Part shown: piece by piece, positions 1 through 10,359 of the stretch
Position numbering within the stretch: the stretch's first letter is position 1
Layout: every line of letters begins with the position of its first letter
From: Siphonodentalium dalli
Lineage: Eukaryota; Mollusca; Scaphopoda; Gadilida; Siphonodentaliidae
Reading direction: 5' to 3'
DNA length: 64,000 nt
Assembly (NCBI GenBank): GCA_032622095.1
Contig: CP136062.1
Coordinates: 39,122,918 to 39,186,917, forward strand
The notes under the pieces: generated by a model
Database searches by the model: none
The model's input: the letters and a program-made list of their open reading frames with translations, nothing else
What the model was told of the DNA's origin: nothing
Program-made: the position numbers and the translations under genes

Positions 1-2
1 AC

Positions 3-874
3 CGTCTGTGTTTAAAGCACATTCAAGGCTTGCCAATGCGTACGCGTACCGATATGGTTCTATGTCTTTTGGGATGTTTTCCTATTGAACGAGACATTGA
101 ATACAGAAATCTTTCTTTGTTTTGCTCATTATGTCATCTTAACCGGGGAAAGTCCGTGAAGGAGATCTTCCTGTACAGACTACTTCAATATGTGACAAGC
201 CCTAAAGCTGTCAACGGGAACGCCTTCTTCTCGGATTTGTTCCGGTTACTACACAAACGGGGCCTTCTTGATCACGTATATGCGTATCTCTCTTCTGGGG
301 CATTCCAGGACAAATGTTTGTGGACAAGTTTTGCCAGACAGAGTGATTTAATTTGGGAACTTTCTTTGTCTTCCAGAACTGAGGAAGATATATCTTTTTG
401 GAGATTCAACTCAGCCAATTCTTGCTTGCAAATGTCATATATATGGAAAGCCTGTAAGAAATTTCCATCCGAGAAAGCCAACTTTTATTAGCGGCAAAAC
501 TTTTATGCTCAAAATTATTTGGTGATGAAGAATCTTGTCACATGTGTGGCACATCCTACACCGACAGAACGGCGCACATTTTACTTGATTGCTCCTTCTT
601 AGAGGCCGATAGACTTTGTTTCTGGTATGACTCGATTGACAAATTCCATGTAAGTATTTTTATTTCTATCGACTCTATGTCATTAGAAGATCAATTACTT
701 TTATTTCTGGGTGTTATCCCTGTAGAATCTCTGTCAGAGCATTACTATGACGAGGAGCTTTCACTTATGAGATTTTTTCTTAAGGCAACACATGATATGT
801 GGTTTAAATGGAGCTTAGCCTCCGGAACGCCGACAAAAGATTGTCTGACTTACATTAACTCTCATTTTCATTGA
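3..874 (+). pseudogene. LINE ORF2 C-terminal fragment, frameshifted
   Basis: C-terminal part of a non-LTR retrotransposon polyprotein, open from the window edge, so the reverse transcriptase proper lies outside. The first frame runs to a stop at 491. The reading continues in another frame from about 488, through CxxC-x(n)-H-x4-C (the ESCHMCG and AHILLDC words), which is the zinc-finger-like tail typical of LINE ORF2 proteins, and stops at 872-874. One frameshift near 485-490 therefore separates two halves of one protein. No EN or RT motifs are visible in this piece. The family (LINE tail) is recognised by the finger and by the leucine- and tryptophan-rich helical region before it; the clade is not settled. 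Confidence 0.8.
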
Positions 875-1510
875 AAGTAATATTTTAGCTAATTAACAGC
901 AATCTCAATTATGTTCTCTTTTTAAAAATTGAACGTGTAATAACATACGCTAACTAAATAGTTATTAAACGTTCAGTAGTTATATGCACATTCAAGAGTT
1001 ATGTTATTGTTAAAACCCAGCGAAGCGGCAAGCAGGATGATACTCTGGACCTCCCGTACCCTGAAATTATGTGCTAATTCCATTTAAAATTGTTAAATAT
1101 GTTGATCTTTAAAATTTACAAAGATATACTGTTTCCACAATTAACTTTCGGTCGATATAAGTGGTGAAAGCACTGTCCCGAGCCTGCAGCATGCTTTCTG
1201 TTTGCCATTTCGGTGTGGAGAAGGGTTCTGTTAGTAAATGTGTAGCTTTGTGCTACGGTCTGTTGACATATGTCTGTATTTATTGTCAAGTTTTTGTGTG
1301 CATGTTTTTATATATTTAATTATTTATTTATTTATTTATGTATTTATTTATTTATTTAGTGTGTGCCTGTGTGTGCTTGTTTTGATGACTGCTTGTGTTT
1401 CATGGTGGATGGAATTACTATTTATTTCCTTTCTATATTTATTGTAACATGTATTTTGTAAAACATACTCTCCTAGCTGGATGAAATAAAGCTATATATA
1501 TATTTATACA
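875..1510 (+). mobile_element. LINE 3' UTR with AATAAA and TA-rich tail
   Basis: Non-coding stretch directly after the LINE stop codon. It contains a TTTA-type microsatellite (about 1314-1358) and ends with GATGAAATAAAGC followed by a TATATA tail near 1484-1510. A polyadenylation signal followed by a simple repeat is the usual 3' end of an invertebrate LINE. The exact end of the insertion was not fixed because the 5' target duplication is off the window. Confidence 0.55.
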
Positions 1511-1784
1511 AGACTCGCTGTGTGTATGTGTGCACGGTTCGAGCAGTACTCACATAGTACCTCGTGCATGGATATCATGGGGGTATTCGCCTTTGATGAT
1601 CTTTTCACACATCTGAAGGGGATTATAATTACAACGTTAATACAGACCCAGTTTCTAGCGTGCGTACATAATTCACCTTGATATTGCACAACAGTAGTGC
1701 GGGTGCTTTCCGTCGTGATTATTGTGCTCCAAAACATTAGTAATTTAGTTTTTATTGTAAACGAAACTGGTCTGATTACCAGTT
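1511..1784. other. Unassigned sequence
   Basis: I see no gene, repeat copy or clear signal here. A 94-codon minus-strand open frame lacks codon bias or recognisable motifs. Confidence 0.4.
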
Positions 1785-2128
1785 CCACGTAGCAAATGAA
1801 CGCTGCATGTGTGATATGTTTAGGCTAAATATGAATCTCAGGAACCATGTTTTAGCTTTCGGAAGCCCTCTATCATTCCAATACCCACAAACACGTACGA
1901 TTTACGCTAAACACCGTTATTCCGGGAACAATGTATCTCTTTAAAGTGCCATATCGTGATGCGATTAAAGCATTGTTTAGCCATATTCGTATCACACGGG
2001 GATAAACGCAGTAGATTGCATCCCACAAATTCATTGGTAGGTATTGGCCTGTAAATTAGGAAGAATAACTCTTTAAATATTTTATACTATCGTCATTGTA
2101 TGAATACATGTGCACACAATGAGACTAT

Positions 2129-3391
2129 AGGAATCAGGGAGCTAAATGTGTTCCAGAGTCGGGGAGCGAGTACACCGTGGAATGCTAAAGGTTAAGGTAA
2201 CTGAAGAATGACCTTCACCTGATACATGCGACACGTTATTAAAGGATGACATCGCGTTTATTTGATTTGTACATAATATCTAAATAATTTAAATGAATGG
2301 GTGAATGGATTTTTGTGAACGGGAAATTTATTTAACTGGCTGCTGTAGTTCTGGGTTTTTCCAGATCAAATTTGGGGGGGGGGTGGGTGATGGCATCACC
2401 ACTAGAGTTACTGTCGTGCAAAATTGTCATGGCAGGTTTGTTAAACAGACAGTATGGCATGCCATCTGGTAAAATTTCATGCATGAGGCTGTGTCTGATG
2501 TTGTATCATTATGTTTAGATATTTAAATTAACTTATGGTTGCTTTATATTGCTATTAAAGTATTTTTTATTTTTATTTTCTGTTAATTTTGGTAAATGTT
2601 TATTATAAATTGCCAAATTCTGCATGAAAAGTGTTTAAAATTGGACAAGATATCCCTCTCAAAATGTATATTAACATTTCCACTTCAATTTAGTAATATT
2701 ATGGTATATAAGGGCATACTTCAGTTATACGAGATGCATCAGCTAGTAAAATTGAAAAAAAAGTCTAAATTTTTCGGCTTTATTTTGAGGATTGACAATA
2801 ATTTTCAGGATGCCTCATATTGGAAAAATAAACGACTACTGCTCGAAATAATCAATTTTTGATTTCAGTAAGGTCTATATTTTGATAAAATACTATAAGA
2901 AACGCTGTGTGGTACACATATACATATATATAGGAATCAGGGAGCTAAATGTGTTCCAGAGTCGGGGAGCGAGTACACCGTGGAATGCTAAAGGTTAAGA
3001 TAATTGAAGAATGACCTTCACCTGATACATGCGACACGTTATTAAAGGATGACATCGCGTTTATTTGATTTGTACATAATATCTAAATAATTTAAACTGG
3101 TGAATGAATGGGGGAATGGATTTTTGTGAGCGGGAAATTTATTTAACTGGCTGCTGTAGTTCTGGGTTTTTCCAGATCAAATTTGGCTGTGAGATAGTCC
3201 TGTCGTAGACTTGTGGATTTATTTTAAAAAGTAAACACATGACCTATGATTTTTCTTGCATTTTCGTGATCAACTGGTGTCAATCTAGCGGGGTAAACAT
3301 CACTGGTATGGCCTGCAGGCTTCAATTCAGTGAATTTGGCCAAAACGTTAACACTGTCGCCTATGGGAAACCATTTAGTTCAGTGATTCCT
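2129..3391 (+). mobile_element. Composite TIR-element insertion 1
   Basis: Starts with the 3' portion of a 460-bp TIR element (2129-2375), then a G-run, then about 555 bp that reappear inverted at 3928-4495, then a complete 460-bp TIR element (2932-3391). It interrupts repeat R1 between GAGACT and AGAATGG. Compared with insertion 2 it lacks the unique block found at 4499-4820 and part of one flanking element, so it looks like a deletion derivative. Confidence 0.6.
2932..3391 (+). mobile_element. 460-bp TIR element (MITE-like), copy 2
   Basis: Imperfect terminal inverted repeats of about 26 bp: one end starts AGGAATCAGGGAGCTAAATG, the other, on the opposite strand, AGGAATCACTGAACTAAATG. No transposase ORF, so non-autonomous. 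Same length as the copies at 3468-3927 and 4821-5280. Confidence 0.75.
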
Positions 3392-3467
3392 TTAGAATGG
3401 CTACCGACTGGCCGGTAAGTTAGGAAGCATAACTCTTAAAATATTTGATCCTATCGCCCGTGTATAC

Positions 3468-3927
3468 AGGAATCACTGAACTAAATGGTTTCCCATTGGC
3501 GACAGTGTTAACGTTTCGGCCAAATTCACTGAATTGAAGCCTGTAGGCCATACCAGTGATGTTTACCCAGCTAGATTGACACCAGTTGATCACGAAAATG
3601 CAAGAAAAATCATAGGTCATGTGTTTACTTTTTTAAATAAATCCCCAAGTGTACGACAGGGCTATCCCACAGCCAAATTTGATATGGAAAAACCCAGATC
3701 TACAACAGCTAGTTAAATACATTTCCAGCTCACAAAAATCCGTTCCCCCATTCATTCACCAGTTTAAATTATTTAGATATTATGTACAAATCAAATAAAC
3801 GCGATGTCATCCTTTAATAACGTGTCGCATGTATCAGGTGAAGGTCATTCTTCAGTTACCTTCACCTTTAGCATTCCACGGTGTACTCGCTCCCCGACTC
3901 TAGAACACATTTAGCTCCCTGATTCCT
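3468..3927 (-). mobile_element. 460-bp TIR element, copy 3
   Basis: Reverse orientation relative to copy 2. Ends AGGAATCACTG on the left and CTGATTCCT on the right. The interior matches copy 2 closely along its full length. Confidence 0.75.
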
Positions 3928-4820
3928 ATATATATGTATATGTGTGAAACACAGCGTTTCTTATAGTATTTTATCAAAATATAGACAGTACTGAAATCAA
4001 AAATGGATTATATCGAGCAGTAGTGGTTTATTTTTCCAATATGAAGCATCCTGAAAATTAGTGTCAATCCTCAAAGTCATGAAAGCCAAAAAAAAGTTTA
4101 TTTTCAATTTTAATAGCTAATGCATCTTGTATAACTGAAGTATGTCCTTATATACCATGATATTACTAAATTGAAGAGGAAATGTTAATATACATTTTGA
4201 GAGGGATATATTGTCCAATTTTAAACCCTTTTCATGCAGAATTTGGCAATTTATAATAAATATTTACCAAAATTAACAGAAAATAAAAATAAAAAATATT
4301 TTAATAGCAATGTAAAGCAACCATAAGTCAATTTAAATATCGAAACATTATGATACAACATCAGAGACAGCTTTAGGCATAAAATTTTACCAGATGGCAG
4401 GGCATACTGTCTGTTTAACAAAGCTGCCATGACAGTTTTGCACGACAGTAACTCTAGTGGTGATGCCATCACCCCCCCCCCCCCCCCCGACTTGGGTGGG
4501 GCTACGGTCCCAGATAAGGCTACTGGGTGCCGGAAAAGCTTAATTTGTCAAATGACACCTTTTCCCAATGGGGGGGGGGGGTAACACTCCTCAGAATTGT
4601 GGGGAGGGGGGCTTTAGACCCCCTGACCCCCTAATGGTACCTGACATCCATGCAAAATTACCAGATTTATCACTTTCTTTACTATCTACAGGCGAATCCA
4701 TGCGTTTCTTCTTTAAATCTGTCCAAAATGTGGTCATTATCATTTGAAAATAAGAAAATATGGAATTAACAACTTATCATGGCGAGACGTGAAATTTCGT
4801 AAAATTCAAATTTTTCTTAT

Positions 4821-5280
4821 AGGAATCACTGAACTAAATGGTTTCCCATAGGCGACAGTGTTAACGTTTCTGCCAAATTCACTGAATTGAAGCCTGTAGG
4901 CCATACCAGTGATGTTTACCCAGCTAGATTGACACCAGTTGATCACGAAAATGCAAGAAAAATCATAGGTCATGTGTTTACTTTTTAAAATAAATCCCCA
5001 AGTGTACGACAGGGCTATCCCACAACCAAATTTGATATGGAAAAACCCAGATCTACAACAGCTAGTTAAATACATTTCCAGCTCACAAAAATCCGTTCCC
5101 CCATTCATTCACCAGTTTAAATTATTTAGATATTATGTACAAATCAAATAAACGCGATGTCATCCTTTAATAACGTGTCGCATGTATCAGGTGAAGGTCA
5201 TTCTTCAGTTACCTTCACCTGTAGCATTCCACGGTGTACTCGCTCCCCGACTCTAGAACACATTTAGCTCCCTGATTCCT
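4821..5280 (-). mobile_element. 460-bp TIR element, copy 4
   Basis: Same orientation and length as copy 3; forms the right boundary of composite insertion 2. Sequence resumes as repeat R1 at 5281. Confidence 0.75.
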
Positions 5281-5600
5281 ACATGCATGTGCACACACTG
5301 AGACTGCAGAATGGCTACCCATTGACCTGTAAGTTAGGAAGCATAACTCTTTAAATATATGATACTTTTGCCGCTGTATACATGCATGTGCCCATAATGA
5401 GAATGTAGAATGTCTACCCACAGTTAAAAAACCTCTAGGTGGTGCTTGGAACGGATGCCCCCCATACCCCTCTACAACAATAATAGTTGACATGTATGCA
5501 TTGTGTTGGGAACTATATGGCGTTCATATTATTTGCATAAAGAGCGTTATAAATAATAATATAGCGTCTGCTGTACACGCATGCGCGACCAGTTACATTT

Positions 5601-6837
5601 GTACGACTGTGGCACAACTCCTGCCCAAAAGAAACATATAACATTTATAAATTTTGCAAATGCCTGAACTAAGAGTGAAAATCCGATAAAATGTCTCTTA
5701 AAAGGGATATCAATAAATAACTATAGCTTCCTGGAATAGGAAAGTATGCGTGTCGTTGCTTTTAAGAAACTTATTTATCCAATGGACACCATAATACTTT
5801 GCAATTAGTATGACTATTTGAATATCATATAAAAATGCATCTTGGTATGTACATGATGTAGACCTTTAACCGTTAGTAAAATGCTGACTATCCATGTTAA
5901 CGCATGTATAATTTTAGGTGAATTAAGTGTTCCAGACCTCCAGTTACAACAACACCATTAAACAATTAATTTAACGTCGTTTTTTGCTTTGATATGTTGA
6001 GAAAATGTTGAAAACCAAAAATTACAAGTAACCTATGCGTATAATTAACACAGCATATTGTGTTGCTATTAAACATTTAAGAGAATAATTCGTTTTCCCT
6101 ATAAGAAAATCAAAACTATATTAAATAAAAGCATGTACAGTTCCATATCAAACTTGTTTGTAGCATTTCTTGTTCGACGAAACATTTAATTCCATGCACT
6201 TGAACCTTAAAATCAAGTAAAATAGTTTTAGTCATATGCATTGCTACTATATATACCACATTTTTCTGAAACAGTTGGTGGTAAATAATTTAATAGCCAT
6301 TTCCGCGAATAAAATACAGTATCATTCTTGTATTGGCCCCGACAAGTAGGCCAATGGACGCCTTACTCTCATAGTATACACACATGCGGTTGAACAAGTA
6401 AATGTGTCTTGAAGCAAACGGCTACACGCCACTGCGAAATTAATCTATTGTTTCAAGACAAACCATTCACGGGAAAGATGGACCATTCCCGTCTACTTTC
6501 TGTGTTTTACACCTCTAAGTTCACACATTCACGCGACATTGCAACTCATTATTGGAGATTGGTATTGAAAGATCCTAGAGTAGTTAACTGAGCGACATTA
6601 TTTACACGACCATGGAGTTATATATGTGTACTTATTTATCACGGGGTATAATATTTCAAGGGAAGCCTTAACGTGATGTGTAACACTCCGCTGAGGTGTT
6701 CCGGAATAACACTTACTCAAGCCGAAGTAAGTTATTTTCCTAAATATGATATTCAAAGAGTCATAAAACAGCATCATTGTTGTAAATTAATTACAATTGG
6801 TGAATACTATTGGCGCAATAATAGCCGTAATGTGTAT
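5601..6837. other. AT-rich unassigned sequence
   Basis: No gene, RNA or clear repeat seen. Open frames at 6409-6591 and 6673-7158 carry no recognisable motif, and the second runs through an R1 copy and a C-run. Confidence 0.4.
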
Positions 6838-7260
6838 GCACGCCATGTTTCTAGCTTTCGGAAGCCCTACTCTTGGCGTAAAACACCTGTATTTCGGGTT
6901 TCGGGGACAATGTATCTCTTTAAGCGCCATTTCGTGATGCAAATGAAAGCATTTACCATTTTTGCCCCCCCCCCCCCCATTCGTATCACAAGGGAATACA
7001 ATCCCGAAAATTCATGGGTATATATAGGTACCAGGAATAATAACATGGAGACATGCATGTGCACAATGATATTGCAAATTCTTACCAATAGTAAAACCTC
7101 GTTATGTAGCGCTTGGCTCTGTTGTAGTCCATGCTCTTCTACACTAATAGTTGTTTGACGTGTATCCATTGTGTTGGGATGTATACGGCGTTCATATTGT
7201 TTGCATAAAGAGCGTTGCAAATAAAAAAATATATATATGCTGTACACGCATGCGCAAACT
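6838..7260. repeat. Repeat family R1, copy 2
   Basis: Uninterrupted copy of the unit split at 1785-5600; carries a 14-15 base C-run near 6966. Ends around TGCTGTACACGCATGCGCAA, also present at 5568-5590. Confidence 0.6.
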
Positions 7261-7430
7261 TTTACCAGTGTATGCCAATATATATATGAATCTCAGTAAA
7301 CTGTTTCTACATTTCGGAAGCCATCTATGTTTCCAATGCCCTAAAACTTTCGATTCAGGCTAAATGGTATAGCAGAAACAATGTAACTCTTAAAGTGACC
7401 TTTCGTGGTGCATTTGTTTGGCCCACATAG
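7261..7430. repeat. Repeat family R1, partial copy 3
   Basis: Begins with TATGAATCTCAG and carries the TTTCGGAAGCC and CTCTTAAAGTG words of R1, then breaks off into the CTCF-like cluster. Confidence 0.5.
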
Positions 7431-7690
7431 GGGCGCTTTGTCCTCTAGGTGGCGCTCTCCGGTCAATACGCCTACAATAAAACCGGTTAGCAATAGAATG
7501 GTACCCCCAAACATAGGGGGCGCTTTGCCCGCTAGGTGGCGCTCGCCAGTTTCCGCCACACTACCTCAATACATATACAATAAAACCGGTTAGCAATAGA
7601 ATAGTACCCTTAGGACCACTAGGTGGTTGCAGAGTTAAACCGCTAGGTGGCGCTAGCCACCCACCTAACCGGTTTAGTGTAGGTGCTTTG
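7431..7690 (+). promoter_or_regulatory. Cluster of CTCF-like motifs in a ~107-bp tandem repeat
   Basis: Five plus-strand matches to the animal CTCF core (CCACYAGRKGGCGCT): CCTCTAGGTGGCGCT at 7442-7456, ACATAGGGGGCGCT at 7511-7524, CCGCTAGGTGGCGCT at 7529-7543, CCACTAGGTGGTTGC at 7616-7630 and CCGCTAGGTGGCGCT at 7640-7654. They sit in two diverged units marked by AAAACCGGTTAGCAATAGAA (about 7476 and 7583). The motif match is direct; binding is inferred from the known family consensus. Confidence 0.55.
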
Positions 7691-8113
7691 GGGTATACGG
7701 CAATTCTTTAAATATGAAGGCAATGCATTTTGGGAGTTCTCATTTGGCTATTTATAGTAGACAAGATGTGCATACAGATATGTAACGTTGGGGCATACAA
7801 ATCTGTTTCATTGTATGACGGGTTTATTACCTCTAGGGGAACATGTTATCATTGTGTGACGGTACAATTGTAAAACAAAGGGGGGGGGGGGGTAAGTAGT
7901 TCTTTTGATATTTTGTAATATAATACAGGTTTATAGAGGCCACATACAAATACGCATTTCAATATTAACAATGGCACGCATTATATACAATGTAATAAAC
8001 AAACATACGTAATATTACGTAATGTGTATACACATACCCTACCCCTTAATGTCAGTATCTAACTACTGACTTGTATTCCTTATTTCTTTTTCCTTTTTCG
8101 AAATGTTCTATAT
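7691..8113. other. Unassigned, with a G-run
   Basis: A homopolymer of about 13 G lies near 7880. No gene signal. Confidence 0.4.
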
Positions 8114-8600
8114 TTAGGTCAAATAAAGGGTGTTGTGTAGGGTGCCCCCCCCCCCCCACCATTAAGGAACTATTTCCACACACCCCTTTCATCACACCTC
8201 GATCCAAAATGGCCACCGTCCAGCGGGATTCAATAAGGGCAGCAATGCCATGTATCGGCCCCTTGACCGATTTAGGTCAAATAAAGGGTGCTGTGGGGTG
8301 GCATACAAGCCAATCTAAATATCCACCCACCCCTATCCAAAATGAGCGCAGCCCAGAGGGGTTCAGATATAAATGGCATCCGTGCCATTTCTCGACCCTT
8401 GACTGATCCAGTCTAAATATTCACCTCTTTCATCTCACCCGAACCAAAATGGCCGCCGCCCAGAGGCGATTAAATGTATAGGGCACCAATGCCACTTCTT
8501 GGCCCCTCGAGTCCTCGACCGATTTAAGTCAAAAGCAGGGTGTTGCAGTGTGGCCCCCAAGCCAATGTAAATATTCACCCACCCGATCTAAAATTGCCGG
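8114..8600 (+). repeat. Diverged tandem repeat, unequal units
   Basis: Units start with GATTTAGGTCAAATAAAGGG-like words near 8114, 8269 and 8522 and share CCAATCTAAATATCCACCC-like segments. YY1-like words AAAATGGCCACC (about 8206) and AAAATGGCCGCC (about 8447) fall inside the units. Confidence 0.55.
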
Positions 8601-8639
8601 TTTATGTTAACATTCGCTATTGTTTGGTACTAACATTGT

Positions 8640-9800
8640 AACAGTTTCAACATGAATCACGATATATGACAGTATTACTCACGTGGTAGGAAGGCCCCGA
8701 CGATTTTCTACAAAATAACGTTTGATTAATGTTTGTTTAATGTTTGATTAATGTCTGATTACTGTTTCATTAATTTTTTTGTTATGTTTGATAGCCAATG
8801 GACCGATGGAATGTTTAGAGTTGTTTCGTAAACTCACTGTTGGCAGATATGACTACATTTAGCTATTCGACATAAACATGATCTCGGGCCAATAATTCGT
8901 AACACAAAAATAGAGACTATGGTTAGGATTGTTGAACACGGCAACGCAGGAATATGTAGGTAATGATAATTTGTAGATGTGTATTACAACGGTAAATTAT
9001 CTGCAGTAGATTATTACTGGTAGATTTATAGTTTGACCATAAATTATCACCAGTAGATTTGTAGCACAACAGATTCTTACTGGTATATTTGTAGTACAGC
9101 ATTAATTGCTTACCAGTAGAAATGTGGTACTAGATCAAAGTCTTACCTGTAGATCTGTATTACGTCAATAAATTCTCAATATTACATGTAGATTGGTTGT
9201 CCGACAGTAAACTATCACGAGTAGATATATATTCCGACAATACATTATCACTGTTTGATTTGTATTACGAAAGTTAATTCGTATCAGTAGATTTATAGTC
9301 AAACATTAAATTCCTGTCGGTATATTTGTAGTACCAGAGTAAATACTCAATGTTTTATTTGTGATACGACATTAAATGATCACCAGTAGAGTTGTAGTAT
9401 ACGACAGTAAATATTAGCAGCAAATATGTAGTACGACAGTAAACCATCACACGGCTATTTGTATTATAAGCCAGTACATGTTCAGTAGTAAATATGTAGT
9501 TTAAGAGTAAATTCTCACCGAGAGATTTGCAGTCATTATACATGTATGCAGCATTGACGTTACCCCTATCTAATACGACGCCATGAAGCCCGCAGTAGTG
9601 TTGATCTCTGTCAGTCGGCTCAGTATCCAATGTCTCCAATGTCTCGTATGTGCTTGGATCTATTGAACTGTATGAAAACAAAGGTCAATAGTTTGATTAA
9701 CAGAGCAGCTTATTAATCGGTACAATTCATGTCAACGGCTACATGCATGTTACCTCCATGGGTGCCATCATTCCCAAAACAAGGGTTAAATGTTCCACAC
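8640..9800. repeat. Segmental duplication copy 1, with minisatellite
   Basis: Matches 10360-11490 over about 1.1 kb: CTCACGTG-xx-AGGAAGGCC at the left, GATAGCCAATGGACC, CATGATCTCGGGCC, and the exon region at the right. The middle (about 8960-9530) is built of 30-50 bp imperfect repeats of the type ACCAGTAGATTTGTAGTACG and ACAGTAAATTATC. The exon at 9519-9667 lies in its right end. Confidence 0.7.
9519..9667 (-). CDS. Internal exon encoding an ITAM-like cytoplasmic tail (putative receptor)
   Basis: Minus-strand candidate exon of 149 bp. An acceptor (TTTCATACAG) precedes 9667 and a donor (G|GTGAGAAT) follows 9519. The reading frame is open: one leading base, 49 codons, one trailing base. The peptide starts SIDPSTYETL and contains two tyrosine motifs, YETL and YCGL, 13 residues apart, then YMYND. 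A 9-bp tandem duplication (ETL repeated) stretched the spacing; the paralogous exon at 11214-11352 has 10 residues between, which fits the ITAM rule YxxL-x6-12-YxxL. Acidic, Thr/Asp-rich sequence resembles cytoplasmic tails of Draper/MEGF10-type receptors, but that assignment is inference. The extracellular and membrane exons were not found; an 86-bp candidate upstream intron gives a stop in frame, so the neighbouring exon remains unknown. Confidence 0.45.
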
Positions 9801-10359
9801 ACATTAAGCACTGAACATGATATCATGTACAGCGAAACGTGTGCAAACAATTGGAATATGATGTTGGAACGTTCACAACTGTCTTGCCATTATTCTATAG
9901 TAGACCACATTGACTGATATTTGACGAACTACAAAGTTGGTTGTGCACATATCTACTGTAATTTTAATAATGAGATATTTAAAATACATGTTCGTAAATG
10001 ATGCATTGTCTGTGATATGCTAATGTGAATAAAGACCACCGAAACAAGGTATGTTTTGAAATAAACGATTGAAAACTGACCTGTCTGAGGATTTTAGATA
10101 CATTATACCATTACTGTTAAAAGTATGTGACACCGGACGCGTTTTTGTTGGTCCAATTAATTTCCTAATTGACAGTTGACCAACACGGTTCAGGATATAT
10201 TTTAACACACGGGCTATGCAAATGTTAATAAGATGTTCATCAGTGATAGTTTACTAGTTTGCCACAGACGTGCGTGATTTCGTGAACAAATAATAGGCAA
10301 TTGTGTACAGCGAGTCTAGTGTAGAAAACGTTGGTTATATTTATAACATTTGATATTCT
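9801..10359. other. Unassigned spacer between duplicates
   Basis: No coding or repeat signal that I can support; 62-codon frames on both strands look random. Confidence 0.4.

Larger units (their letters stand above)
3468..5280 (-). mobile_element. Composite TIR-element insertion 2
   Basis: Two complete 460-bp TIR elements in the same orientation (3468-3927 and 4821-5280) bracket 893 bp. Of that, 3928-4495 is the reverse complement of 2376-2931, followed by a C-run, while 4499-4820 is unique in the window. Outside the outer ends the R1 sequence resumes (GTATAC on the left, ACATGCATG on the right), so the whole 1.8 kb behaves as one insertion. No protein-coding capacity recognised. Confidence 0.6.
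1785..5600. repeat. Repeat family R1, copy 1, split by two insertions
   Basis: One repeat unit survives in three pieces: about 1785-2128, 3392-3467 and 5281-5600. Read together they match the uninterrupted copy at 6838-7260, sharing the GCTTTCGGAAGCC region, AATGTATCTCTTTAAA, ATGCATGTGCAC, and GCGTTCATATT followed by TTTGCATAAAGAGCGTT. The gaps are filled by the two composite elements listed separately. A CTCF-like word (CCTCTAGGTGGTGCT, 5431-5445) lies in the last piece. Confidence 0.6.

Noticed and set aside
4479-4498. C- and G-runs (also 6966, 8146, 23743, 51431, 61158) as functional elements
   Set aside because: Homopolymers of this kind are common at repeat edges and prone to sequencing error; no consistent context beyond the inverted pair at 2375/4480.
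6673-7158. 161-codon plus-strand open frame
   Set aside because: Runs through an R1 repeat copy and a C-homopolymer, has no motif, and is not conserved as a frame in the other R1 copies.
9754-9830. Upstream exon with donor GAG|GTAACATG on the minus strand in both duplicates
   Set aside because: Joined to the ITAM-like exon it places a TGA in frame in both copies, so the donor is probably not used for this exon.
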